From: Zanthoxylum bungeanum
Taxonomy: Eukaryota; Streptophyta; Magnoliopsida; Sapindales; Rutaceae
Length of the DNA stretch: 64,000 bases
Reading direction: 5' to 3'
NCBI GenBank assembly: GCA_019454045.1
Contig: SKCR01033660.1
Coordinates: forward strand, 124,001 to 188,000
Shown in pieces: positions 52,740 to 63,487 of the stretch; position 1 is the first letter of the stretch, and every line of letters starts with the position of its first letter. The notes under the pieces were generated by a model that was not told the DNA's origin, made no database searches, and saw only the letters and a program-made list of their open reading frames with translations. The translations under genes were made by a program, and so were the position numbers.

Positions 52740-53364
52740 GACTTTTGTTTATCTAATATGTGTTGTTATCGTAACACTTGGAAGAATCTTCACGCGATGG
52801 TCGAGCTTGAAATATTGGATGGCTTTTCGGAAGTTCAAAGGTCACTGGTTCATTACAAGCAAAAATTTTGATGTTTCTTGATAATCAAAATAATAAAACA
52901 CACAAGAGTTATGACCCTTCACAAATTCTCAAGAAGAGAAAAATGAAAGAATCTGGTTTTTAAAAGTGCTGAGCACCCTCTATTGATTGTGTGACACCTC
53001 CTCAATCTTCAAAATGCAATTGCAAATTACATTATAAAATAAGAAACAAATGACCATTTTTTCAAAAGCCATTTTGTTGTTTCTTTATAATTTCCTGACA
53101 TTGGCCATCATCAATCCACCAACATCATAATTCCACAGTTTCTTTTCCTATTTTTTGTTTGTTTGTTTGTTTTTTCTTCTTTTGCTTTTGATTTTTGTTT
53201 ATCTAACATGTGTTATTATCATAGCTCTTGGAAGAAGCTTCATGTAATGGCCAAGCTTGAAATCTTGCACGGCTTTTCAGAAGTTCAAAGGTCATTGGCT
53301 CATCACAAACAAATATTTTGTTGTTTACTGATAATCACAAGCAATAAAACACACGAGTTAAAAG
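52740..53364 (+). repeat. Direct-orientation unit of the tandem family
   Basis: The same unit as 51100-52270 but in opposite orientation, so the two regions form a large imperfect palindrome. The copia element inserts at 53365; the next unit continues at 61170. Confidence 0.75.
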
Positions 53365-53895
53365 TGTTGTAAATTCCTCAAATTCATTAAATATGATATG
53401 TATATGTATTTATATACCTTTGGAATTCCCAAGGGGTGTATGGGAGGTTGCAATCCTTGGAGGGTTGCAACCCACCCCAAGGGGCGCCCTATTGGCACCC
53501 CTCCATGCCTTATATAAGAATGCTTTTATTCCAAATGTATAAATAGAAAATATACAACTATTTTCAGAGAATAAGGAAAAAAGGCATTGTTGTTTTCTTT
53601 GTTTTGAGAGAGATCCACCATTTTATCCTAGTTCAAACACTTGTGAAGGAGTGCACCTTGAACAAGTAGAATCCAAGTTATCCTTGGAGAACATTGGCAA
53701 TTCGAATCCGTAGAGCACCTGTGACGGGGCCAATAAGTTCTTAAGGACAGAGTTTTTCTAGACTTGGACGATTGAATCAGGTTTTTCTGGTTCTTACTGT
53801 TTTAGGGTTATATTACATCTAGATCTACTATTGGATGTTTGATCTGACTGAAGTGCATGTTTATATTACTGTTTAATGACATTATTTTGCCCACA
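53365..53895 (+). repeat. 5' LTR of the copia element
   Basis: 531 bp, TGTTGTAAATTCC...TTTTGCCCACA. The TATA box is at 53538-53546. A stretch CAATAAGTTCTTAAG at 53731-53745 is complementary to the primer-site region. Confidence 0.95.
53538..53546 (+). promoter_or_regulatory. TATA box of the copia LTR
   Basis: TATAAATAG. The transcript should start near 53570, before AAGGAAAAAAGGCATTG. The same box lies at 60812-60820 in the 3' LTR. Confidence 0.7.
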
Positions 53896-53897
53896 AT

Positions 53898-53912
53898 CTT
53901 AAGAACTTATTG
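53898..53912 (+). other. Atypical primer site complementary to the own LTR
   Basis: CTTAAGAACTTATTG, two bases after the 5' LTR, where a tRNA primer site should start with TGG. It has no TGG and does not match plant initiator Met-tRNA (usual copia site TGGTATCAGAGC). It is an exact 15-base reverse complement of 53731-53745 in the LTR, present in both LTRs. Confidence 0.65.
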
Positions 53913-53996
53913 CTATAGTGTTATTAGATAGTAATTTGAATGTTAGGGTTTGTATATTTTCTGAAAAATACGAACTGTGCATGAAAAACCCGTAGG

Positions 53997-54345
53997 GCGT
54001 TCGAACGCCCGACGCACGCGAAGGCTAAAATTTGAAAAATCGTAAGAACGTTCGAACGCGTCTTCAAACGCAACTCGAACGTAAGCATTCTTCCTAAGAA
54101 CGTTCGAACGCGTCATAAACGCAACTCGAACGCAAACTCTCTGGAATCATTCCGTTCGAACGCGTTCACGAACGCTATACGAACGTGAACTCTCTGGAAT
54201 CATACCGTTCGAACGCGTTATCAAACGCTACTCACACGTGAACTCTCTGGAAACACTTCGTTCGAACGCGTTATCAAACGCAACACGAACGCACACACAC
54301 TGGACAGTCACGTTCGAACGTAGATACGAACGTGACACTAACGAC
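53997..54345 (+). repeat. CGTTCGAACG module array (copia leader)
   Basis: Seven units at about 52 bp spacing (CGTTCGAACG near 53998, 54049, 54100, 54152, 54206, 54259, 54311). The unit core is CGTTCGAACGCGTT, ACGAACGC, CGAACG, then a spacer ACTCTCTGGAATCAT. About eight CpGs per unit in an AT-rich setting. Confidence 0.9.
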
Positions 54346-54680
54346 TTTGTCCTGTAAGTATCATAAACTGCAAACTTTAATTAATATTAACTTGGTTAGT
54401 CATATACTGTAAACACATTAATCTTGGTAGTATAGATTTAAGTTATTATTAAGTTGTTCAATTATCACAAGCATACACATAGTGATAAAGTTGAAATTGA
54501 TTGGTTGATGCATAATTGGTTGAGAATTTAAAGTGTAATAATACATAAGTAATTTCATCCAATCTTGATTGACTTATATATCTACATTTATCATATATCA
54601 CTTTGAACAAGGTCATTCGTTGATCGTTGTGCAATTTGTCTTTCGTAAACTAATTGACCCCGTTGATTTTCCAGTTACAT

Positions 54681-57600
54681 ATGGCTAACGGAAATATCAC
54701 GGTACCGATCTCTCACGGAGAAAAACCGGAGAAATTTGGTGGGGCAAATTTCAAACAATGGCAGAGCAAGATGCTGTTCTACCTGACAACTCTCCAGTTG
54801 GCAAAATTCATCAAAGATCCTCCGGGTCCTGTGGAGGGTGAATCCGAATTGGCCAAGGAAGAGCGAGAACAGACTTGGATGTCTGGAGACTTCTTATGCA
54901 AGAACTACCTTTTGGGTGGTCTTGACAATACCCTGTACAATGTGTACCAAGGCATGAATTCTGCGAAGATTCTCTGGGAATCTCTCGAGAAGAAGTATAA
55001 AACTGAAGATGCCGGACAAAAGAAATTTGTTGTGGGTAGGTTCCTGGACTACAAGATGGTAGATTCAAGGACGGTGATGTCTCAGTTGGGTGAACTGCAA
55101 TTGATCATTCATGAAATACTGGATGAGGGAATGAAACTTTGTGAGACGTTTCAAATTGCCGCCAGAATTGAAAAGTTGCCTCCATCATGGAAGGACTTCA
55201 GGAGCTATCTGAAACACAAAAAGAAGCAGATGAGCCTTGAAGACCTCAATGTTCGATTGAGAATCGAGGAGGACAACAGGATGTCCGAGAAGGCCAGCTA
55301 CAAGACTCTGGAGTCTAAGGCCAACATCATTGAAGGTGTAAAGGGTAGCAAAAAGAGAAAGAACAGTGGAGCTGACTCTGGGAACAAGAAGTTCAAGGGA
55401 AAATGCTACAACTGTGGAAAGAGCGGTCATATGTCAAAGGACTGCAGGAACAATAAGTCTCAGGACAAGGGCAAGAAAAAGAAAAATGAGGCCCATGTCA
55501 CTGAAGGTGAGCAGCTGACTGATGATATCTCAGAGATGGAACTATCAGCAGTGGTAACCGAAGCCAACATAGTTGGGAATCCGAGAGAATGGTGGGTAGA
55601 CACTGGGGCTACTCGTCACATCTGTGCAGACAGTAAAATGTTTTCCATGTACCAGAAGGTCGATGGCGGTGATCATCTGACAATGGGAAACTCGTCTACC
55701 TCTCAGGTAGTTGGACAAGGCACAATGGTTCTGAAGATGACATCCGGAAAGGAGCTAACATTGAAGAATGTACTGCACGTTCCAGATATTCGGAAGAACT
55801 TGGTCTCGGGCTCTCTTCTTAGTAAGGCTGGTTTTAAGCTTGTATTTGTTTCTGATAAGTTTGTAATGACTAAGAATGATATGTATGTAGGAAAAGGATA
55901 CCTAACTGAGGGCCTTTTCAAGCTAAATGTAATGACTGTTAATCGTGCTATTAATAAAGCTAGTTCGTCTGCTTATATTATTGTGTCACAGAATGTATGG
56001 CATGGGAGGTTAGGACATGTTAATTATGATACCATGCGTAAATTAATTAACATGGACCTTATACCTAAAATTGCAATTGATAGCCAACATAAGTGTGAAG
56101 CATGTGTTGAAGCAAAAATGCATAGAACATCATTTCATTCTATAGAACGTAGTTCTGAACCGCTAGAACTTGTACATACCGATGTATGTGACTTGAATAT
56201 TGTGCAAACAAGAGGCGGTAAAAAATACTTTGTCACTTTTATCGATGATAGCACAAGATTCTGCTATGTGTACCTGCTGAGAAGCAAAACAGAAGCTATT
56301 GAGAGCTTTGTGCACTATAAGAGCGAAGTTGAAAATCAACTTGGCAAGAAAATCAAAAGAATCATGAGTGATAGAGGTGGTGAATATTGTAACACCCCAA
56401 ATAAATTTAAGGATTAAATTATTAAGTTTGTGGAAGTTGGAATTAAAATGCGGTTCAGATCAAGTTTAGGGTGGCAAACGAATTTTGACATATAAGTATA
56501 TATATTTTGTACGCACACCCTAATTTTTGCTCAGCAGCCACCTCTTCATATAATAATAAAAAAAGAAAGATAGAAAGAAAGATAAGAAGAGTCAGAGAGA
56601 GACGTGAGAGAGAGAGAAAGAAAGAGAAAGAAAAGGAAAAGAGAGAAAAGAGAAGTTTCGGTCCCGATCCGTAGTTCAAATCCGACCGAGTCCTTAAGGA
56701 AAAGTGTAGATCTCGTCGAGAGGATCATTTTGGTGGTGGTTTCACCTTGGGGAACTCCCAATTTTTGTAGAAATCTCGGTGATCGTGATACCATAAGCAG
56801 GGACGGTCCTGCTGCATAGTTCCTTTCTCAGTAGTCAGCTCACCAGGTGCGTGGATAAGTCTGTAACATTGATGTTTTCAAAAGTATATAGTATGTATGT
56901 TTTCTTAAATGAATTTTAAGGTAATGCATTAAATGAGTTTGTTTTCAGAAAGTTTATATATTTTGCTATAAGGTATGGATCGAATATTGATTATGTTGAA
57001 ATCATGTGTTTGTGATATATGAGAAACTTGCATGATTTGAGATATATGAGCATGGATTTTGGAAATGATTTTTATGTTAGGATGCACCCCGTGTACTTAT
57101 ATGTGCCAGATTATTGTCATGAGATAAGGTCTCATGTTGCCAGTTATTGCAGTGAGATAAGGTCTCACGTTGCCAGTTTGCTCCGGATGCCAGTTTTGCC
57201 GTGGGGAAGCCCCATGTTGCCAGCTTTGCCGTATTTGTCATGAGGTTGTGCATATAGATGAATAAACAGATTTATCATTACAGGGTATTTTTGAGCAGTA
57301 TGAGTTTTATGAGAAATGAGATTTACGATTTCAAGTAAATGTTTGAGATATCGATTTACAGCTTATGTATTTATTTATATTATGAAAGACTTGTTCGATC
57401 CACTTTGTTACTTGATTATCCACGGCACTAAACTGTGATCCATTGCACTAAGCGTGAGCTTACCTCTTTCCTTAACATTTCAGGTTCAGCAGTTTAGTAG
57501 ATTATCCTTTCCATCTGCTGTTTCGTCATCGTTTCCTGCCAATAGAGAAAGGTTATGCCAACATTAGAGTGTCTTTATTATGTTTTGAGACTGTATTTCT

Positions 57601-60061
57601 AGATATGTATTTCTTGGGAGAATTTGTTATGTGGTTATAGGCATTGAGCCTTTAATTGATTATGAGGTTATTGTGTTTTCCTTTATGGATATTATGTTGA
57701 GTTGGATCATGGAGATCCTAGTTTTATGATGATATTTTATTTTCAGTTTAGATTTTTCCTTGTATTTGGAGGATTAGTCCATATTACAGGGGAAACTCTG
57801 CCAGTTTCTAGTCTCCGTCTCACCCATACTCTACCTAAGGGGACGGGTGTGACAAATATGTTTCACCATTCGGTGAATATTGTTCTGTGCACGAAATTAT
57901 TCACGAAACCACTGCTCATTATTCTCCTCAACAGAACGGAATTGCAGAACGCAAAAACCGAACGTTGAAGGAAATGATGAACGCCATGTTGACAAGTTCG
58001 GGACTACCCCAGAACTTGTGGGGGAAGCTTTGTGTTCCGCGAACTACGTTCTTAACAAGCTTCCTCACAGAAGGTTGGACAAGACACTATATGAGTTGTG
58101 GAAAGGTTTCGTACCTTCCTACAAATACCTCAAAGTGTGGGGGTATATTGCCAAAGTAATGGTTCCTAAACCTAAGAAGGTTAGAATAGGACCCAAAACT
58201 GTTGATTGTATATTCATTGGATATGCTCGCAACAGTAGTGTGTATCGATTCTTGGTACACAAGTCGGAGATTCCTGACATCAATCCGGAAATGATAATTG
58301 AGTCAAGGAATGCGACATTTTTTGAAGAGACGTTTCCTTGTAAGGAAAGACAGCGCACTGAGTCTCTCAAAAGAACAGTTGATACTGTCAAGGACAGTGA
58401 TCAAGTTGACCAAGAATCAGATCAACGTGTAAATGCTGAGACAATCGAGCATAGACGTAGCAAAAGAGCTAGAACTTCTAAGTCGTTTGGTCCCGATTTT
58501 CTGACATACTTGTTAGAAAATGAGCCTCAAAGCTATAAAGAAGCTATGGCTTCTCCGGAGGCACCTCTTTGGAAAGAGGCTATAAACAGTGAGATTGATT
58601 CAATCCTACAGAACCATACTTGGGAGTTGGTTGATCTTCCGCCAGGTTGTAAGCCGCTGGGCTACAAATGGATATTCAAAAGGAAGTGAAAACAAATGGA
58701 TCAATAGATAAGTATAAGGCAAGACTTGTCATAAAAGGTTATAGACAAAAGGAAGGCCTTGATTACTTTGACACATATTCACCAGTGACTCGCATCACAT
58801 CGATAAGAATGCTCATAGCCATAGCAGCTATATTTGGTCTTGAAATACATCAAATGGATGTAAAGACGGCATTCTTGAATGGTGAATTGGATGAAGAGAT
58901 TTACATGGAACAACCAGAAGGGTTTAGTGTTCCTGGACAAGAACAGAAGGTGTGCAAACTTGTAAAATCCTTGTACGGATTAAAACAAGCACCGAAACAA
59001 TGGCATGAGAAATTTGACAAAGAAATGTTGTCAATGGGTTCAAAACCAATGAGTGTGATAAGTGTGTGTACACCAAATCAACTCAAAAAGAATGTGTCAT
59101 TGTGTGTCTCTATGTAGACGATATGCTGATAATTGGTAGTAATCATGAAATGATTCAGTCTACCAAAAACGTGTTATCCAGCAGATTTGATATGAAAGAT
59201 ATGGGGATAGCTGATGTGATCCTAGGAATAAAGATTTCTAGGACATCAGACGGATATATATTATCACAGACTCATTATATTGAGAAGATACTCGATAAAT
59301 ATATCAAAGGGAATCTAAATGTGGCTAGAACCCCTGTAGACCTAACTCTTCATTTATCAAAGAATACTGGTTCAAGCATATCGCAACTAGAGTATTCGAG
59401 AATCATCGGAAGTCTGATGTATCTCACGAATTTCACACGACCTGATATCGCTCAAGCTGTGAATCGGCTTAGCAGATATACGAGCAATCCAGGACACAAC
59501 CACTGGAAAGCCATAGTAAGAATTTTGAGGTATCTGAGAGAAACTTCAAGATATGGGCTACATTACGAGAGATATCCTGCTGTACTAGAGGGTTACAGCG
59601 ATGCTAACTGGATATCTGATACGGTGGATTCCAAATCCACGAGTGGATTTGTTTTCACACTTGGTAATGCAGCCGTGTCATGGAAATCCTCGAGGCAAAC
59701 GTGTATTGCCCGGTCTACTATGGAATCAGAATTCATAGCGTTAGACAAAACAGCGGAAGAAGCAGAATGACTTAGAAACTTCCTAGAGGATATTCCTAGT
59801 TGGCCCAAACCGGTGCCAGCAATAAGCATACATTGTGACAGCCAATCGGCTATTGGGAGAGCCCAAAATACAATGTATAATGGTAAGTCTCGACACATAC
59901 GTCGGAGACATAATACCATATGTCAACTGCTCTCAAGTGGCATAATAACGATCGATTATGTCAGGTCGAAGGAAAACTTAACGGATCCACTAACTAAAGG
60001 TTTACCTCGAGAGCAAGTTGAGAAGTCATCGAGGGGAATGGGCTTGAAGCCTATAATTTAA
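54681..60061 (+). pseudogene. gag-pol: copia gag-pol polyprotein, broken
   Basis: Starts at ATG 54681 ([14 protein letters not shown]). A copia-type gag is followed by zinc knuckle [14 protein letters not shown] near 55404-55445, protease site [12 protein letters not shown] near 55591, GAG-pre-integrase [11 protein letters not shown] near 56002, and the start of the integrase core ([16 protein letters not shown]). The solo LTR at 56388 interrupts the core. Integrase resumes at 57855 (YSPQQNGIAERKNRTLKE) with the frame consistent once the insertion is discounted. Frameshifts fall near 58015, 58670 and 59050. The RT palm motif [10 protein letters not shown] is at about 59111 and RNase H (YSDANW; HCDSQSAI) follows. 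A TGA stop at 59768-59770 cuts RNase H. It ends at TAA 60059-60061. Domains are otherwise complete. Confidence 0.93.
56388..57854 (+). mobile_element. 1.47 kb solo LTR inside copia integrase
   Basis: Ends TGTAACACCCC and GGGTGTGACA, with an exact 5 bp duplication aatat (56383-56387, 57855-57859). There is no coding domain. It has the same end type as the 3.5 kb solo LTR at 3623. A short (CATGTTGCCAGTT)-type repetition lies at 57115-57235. Confidence 0.85.
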
Positions 60062-60629
60062 GAATTGTCACTGTGGAAACCCAACCTAGTTGACTGGAGA
60101 TCTCAAGATCTAGGTTCAAAAGGGACAACAGAAACTTTGTGCAATTCAAAACGAGCACTGAAGAGTTTCGTACTCTTTCCCATTTCGATAATGACGCTGA
60201 GTGCTGTCTGTCATTGTTAGGATAAGCTAAGGCTTTTAATGATCACTATATTAGGAGATGAGTCCTAATGGGGGTAAAGATAGATTACCTCTTCATAGTA
60301 GATCACCTATTTCAAGTAAGAAGTGAGGCCGCTTCCATGGGAACCTTTAAAGGCGGGTTACCCTAAAGTGCTTGATGAATCCAGGACCGTTGTTCAGGGC
60401 CAAAATGAACACGACCGTAGAACGGGTAAATGGTCGAATTAAAGCTGTGTGTTGGCAATTGTCTTGGTTTACACCAACGGCAGAACAGTTCAAGACTATG
60501 GGTCACTGGTTTGCCAAGTAAATCCGATTGTCACTCACTAGGAAAGGTTCAAGGCGAAAGCTACCTATTTCGATGTAGCTTTAGCTCACGGTATCTCTCT
60601 CACGTGCCTGAATGAATATTTGAAGAATT
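60062..60629 (+). other. 3' untranslated region of the copia element
   Basis: No coding domain between the polyprotein end and the polypurine tract. Confidence 0.7.
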
Positions 60630-60638
60630 GTGGGGGAT
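60630..60638 (+). other. Polypurine tract of the copia element
   Basis: GTGGGGGAT-type tract immediately before the 3' LTR; the typical copia form. Confidence 0.85.
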
Positions 60639-61169
60639 TGTTGTAAATTCCTCAAATTCATTAAATATGATATGTATATGTATTTATATACCTTTGGAAT
60701 TCCCAAGGGGTGTATGGGAGGTTGCAATCCTTGGAGGGTTGCAACTCACCCCAAGGGGTGCCCTATTGGCATCCCTCCATGCCTTATATAAGAAGATTTT
60801 TATTCCAAATGTATAAATAGAAAATATACAACTATTTTCAGAGAATAAGGAAAAAAGGCACTGTTGTTTTCTTTGTTTTGAGAGAGATCCACCATTTTAT
60901 CCTAGTTCAAACACTTGTGAAGGAGTGCACCTTGAATAAGTAGAATCCAAGTTATCCTGGGAGAACATTGGCAATTCGAATCCGTAGAGCACATGTGACG
61001 GGGCCAATAAGTTCTTAAGGACAGAGTTTTTCTCGACTTGGACGATTGAATCAAGTTTTTCTGGTTCTTACTGTTTTAGGGTTATATTGCATCTAGATCT
61101 ACTATTGGATGTTTGATCTGACTGAAATGCATGTTTATATTACTGTTTAATGATATTATTTTGCCCACA
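60639..61169 (+). repeat. 3' LTR of the copia element
   Basis: 531 bp, about 97% identical to the 5' LTR by hand count. Confidence 0.95.
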
Positions 61170-61790
61170 AAAAGATCCTTTACAAATTCTCAATGAGAGA
61201 AAAATGAAGGAAACTGATTTTTAGAAGTGCTGAACATCCTCTATTTATAAAGTTTGCGGCACCTCCTCAATCTTCAAAATGCAATTGCAATTGCATTATT
61301 ACCAATAATGCAAATGCAAATTGCATTATAAAATAAGAAATAAATGACCATTTTTTAAAGTCATTTTGTTGTTTCTTGATAATTTCCTGACATTGGCCAT
61401 CATTAATCCACCAACTTCATAATTCCACCGTTTCTTTTCCTTTTTTTTTTTTATTACTTTTGTTTATCTAATATGTGCTGTTATCATAACTCTTGGAAAA
61501 ATCTTCATGTAATAGCTGAGCTTGAAATGTTGCATGGCTTTTCAGAAGTTCAAGGGTCACTTGCTCATCACAAGCAAAAAAAAATATTTTGCAAAAGGAG
61601 GATTCAGGAAATCCAAATTCATATCTATTTTTCAGTTGAGCACTCAAAGTAATATTTTTCTTACATAATAATTAAAAATCATAATAAAAATATATAAAAC
61701 ATAAATTTAATTTTATTTCACAAATGTGCTAAATACAGGGATTAATGAAACTACAAGTAAAAAATGATTAATTTCTCTTTTATTATAAAT
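61170..61790 (+). repeat. Continuation of the inverted-repeat cluster
   Basis: 61175-61590 is a further direct unit of the tandem family. 61590-61790 is the reverse complement of about 50700-51110 without the SINE. Confidence 0.75.
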
Positions 61791-62038
61791 GTATATTTTT
61801 TAGTGTTCATTAGTCGACACTAAGTTATTTGGAATGATTACAAAATTCGCAGGTAGTGGAAATAACTTGTAATATCCATGTTTCTACCAAGTAATTTAGG
61901 TATTATTCAATTTACTGATTTAGTGACTATAATTATGTTTTACTATTTCATGAAAAGGATGATGCAAAAGTTACTAGAAGAACTTTCAGATTTATAATCA
62001 TATTACTTTCCTTCATAAACCAAAATGTAGATGCTTAC
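61791..62038 (-). other. Intron sequence of the GAMYB-like pseudogene
   Basis: AT-rich, bounded on the right by a donor (TTTG then GTAAGC on the - strand) at 62038. Confidence 0.5.
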
Positions 62039-62445
62039 CAAATGTCTCCACAGGTGCTTGCTCATCCAAGGAACTTCCACTGGCACTAGGGGAGTGCACT
62101 CGTTGAAGAGAGAGGTTGCAGAATGACCCAATGGAGAAAGGGAATCACTATAGTCTTCCCATTTTGTTTCACAAATATTCAAGGCGCAGCTATCAGCAAT
62201 ATCAGGAGTCACAGAAGACCAATTTGAACACTTGTCTGAGGAATGATTCTTCAGTGTGACTCATGGATTAAAGCATCTAGCAAGCCACTGTTACGTGGTG
62301 AAAGACAGCCTAATTCAACTGTCCCAGTTGGTGGAGACTGGATAAAAGCATCAACTTTCTAAAGTAAAGGTTGTGGGGAAGACGATGTTCCCCTGCTACC
62401 TAAATCAGCTTTATGTATGAGAATTCGGGGTTATCCTAAGTTCTG
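62039..62445 (-). pseudogene. GAMYB-like: GAMYB-like pseudogene, penultimate exon
   Basis: On the - strand the translation carries GAMYB central-region blocks in family order: ADLGSRGTSSS, then VDAFIQSPPTGTVELGCLSP and RNSGLLDAL, then HSSDK and SSVTPDIADSCALNICE, KWEDY, SPLGHSA, FNECTP, and in another frame ASGSSLDEQAPVETF. The exon ends at donor TTTG|GTAAGC (62039). Breaks: a TAG within the LL-KVD junction, a frameshift after LLDALIHES, and another after NECTP. Upstream it is cut by the Sirevirus-like LTR at 62452. In intact GAMYBs the miR159 site lies just upstream of the DLG block; none is recognisable here. Confidence 0.75.
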
Positions 62446-63079
62446 ACCCTATGCGGAATTATAAACAATAAGCAGGACAAGTCCTGTTACTGCTACTATG
62501 GAATTGCAACAGGCAAATAAACAGGCAACCACAATAACAATAAATAAAATATGCTGCAAATATAAAAACAACAACGATAAATAAAGCAGCAAATAAGTCA
62601 ATCACACAAAATTCAACACAATAATTTTGGTGACGAAGTGGAAAACTCTTCCGAGTAAAAAACCACTCCGGGTATAGGCTACCACCCGAATCCACTATAT
62701 CGAGAAAAACTTACAGCGATGGTCAAGACCTATGGTGGCAACTCCACCGACTCAAGTACCTCTATACTGCAAGAACTCAAGGCAACTCCTCAAGCCCGCG
62801 ACCCACGGTTTTCTTCAAAACCTCTGAAGTCTCTGAGTAGATTATATCACCAATGATGCCGGAACTCCGACTACCAAACTTCCTCCTAAAGAACTCTAAA
62901 GGATTAGGGAATTTGGGTTAAGTTGTGTTGAAGGTTTATCAAAGAATGGATTTCACCATTAACAAGAAGACATAAGATTCAAAGAGTCTTCAAGGTGAAA
63001 TCAAAGAGAGTTGAAAGCTTTGAGAGATTTGGCTCAAGAGAAATATGCTTCAACTAATGAGAATGGCGGCTAAGGGTTA

Positions 63080-63087
63080 TATTTATA
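63080..63087 (-). promoter_or_regulatory. TATA box of the Sirevirus-like LTR
   Basis: TATAAATA on the - strand in CCTATAAATATAACCC. Confidence 0.6.
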
Positions 63088-63121
63088 GGTAGGGTGAAAA
63101 CCTAGGGTTTTGCAGGCCAAA

Positions 63122-63372
63122 AACGCGTTCAGATCGCAGTCGCGTTCGAACGCTTACTAGAACGCTACACGAACGCGCCCTTTCTGTGAAGACTCGTTCG
63201 AACGTCAATCGAACGCACAACGAACGTGAGCTCTCTGGAATGCTCCCGTTCGAACCCCACAAGAACGTGCCTCGAACGTTTGCTCTCTGGAATGCGCCCG
63301 TTCGAACCCAATAGAGAACGTGACACTAACGCCAACCGTTCGAACACTGCAACGAACGCACCACGAACGTAT
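63122..63372 (+). repeat. CGTTCGAACG module array (Sirevirus-like LTR)
   Basis: Five units, more diverged than in the copia leader. CTCTCTGGAATG spacers and GAACGTGACACTAACG (63316-63331) are shared with the copia leader (the 16-mer is identical to 54328-54343). The array reads in sense on the + strand, antisense to its own LTR. Confidence 0.8.
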
Positions 63373-63487
63373 GTCTGATGCACAGCAGCCAGAAACCAGT
63401 CCAATTGCACAAAGATCTTCAAGAAAGATTACAACTCAATTGAACTTGTTTTGTCACGGACACATGCCAATAAAAATGGAACTCACA

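Larger units (their letters stand above)
53365..61169 (+). mobile_element. Ty1/copia retrotransposon, full length, disabled
   Basis: Two 531 bp LTRs (53365-53895, 60639-61169), TG...CA, with an exact 5 bp target duplication aaaag (53360-53364, 61170-61174). Order gag, protease, integrase, RT, RNase H identifies copia. I count about 15 differences between the LTRs (near 2.8%), so it is fairly young. A 1467 bp solo LTR, three frameshifts and one stop disable it. The leader carries the CGTTCGAACG module array. The primer site is unusual (see 53898-53912). Confidence 0.95.
62452..63487 (-). mobile_element. Sirevirus-like copia 3' LTR
   Basis: On the - strand it starts TGTGAGTTCC at 63487 and ends ATTCCGCA at 62452, 1036 bp. 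A TATA box, transcribed leader and CCCGGAGTGG...GAGTTTTCCAC-type U5 follow. The first 100 bases match the fragment at 3334. Candidate duplication cccta (62447-62451); the other end is outside the window. It contains the CGTTCGAACG module array. Confidence 0.75.

Noticed and set aside
53896..53912. A standard initiator Met-tRNA primer site for the copia element
   Set aside because: TGGTATCAGAGC or any TGG-starting complement is absent after the LTR.
54654..54680. An earlier TTG start for copia gag
   Set aside because: The ATG at 54681 opens the normal copia gag N-terminus; plants do not need a TTG start here.
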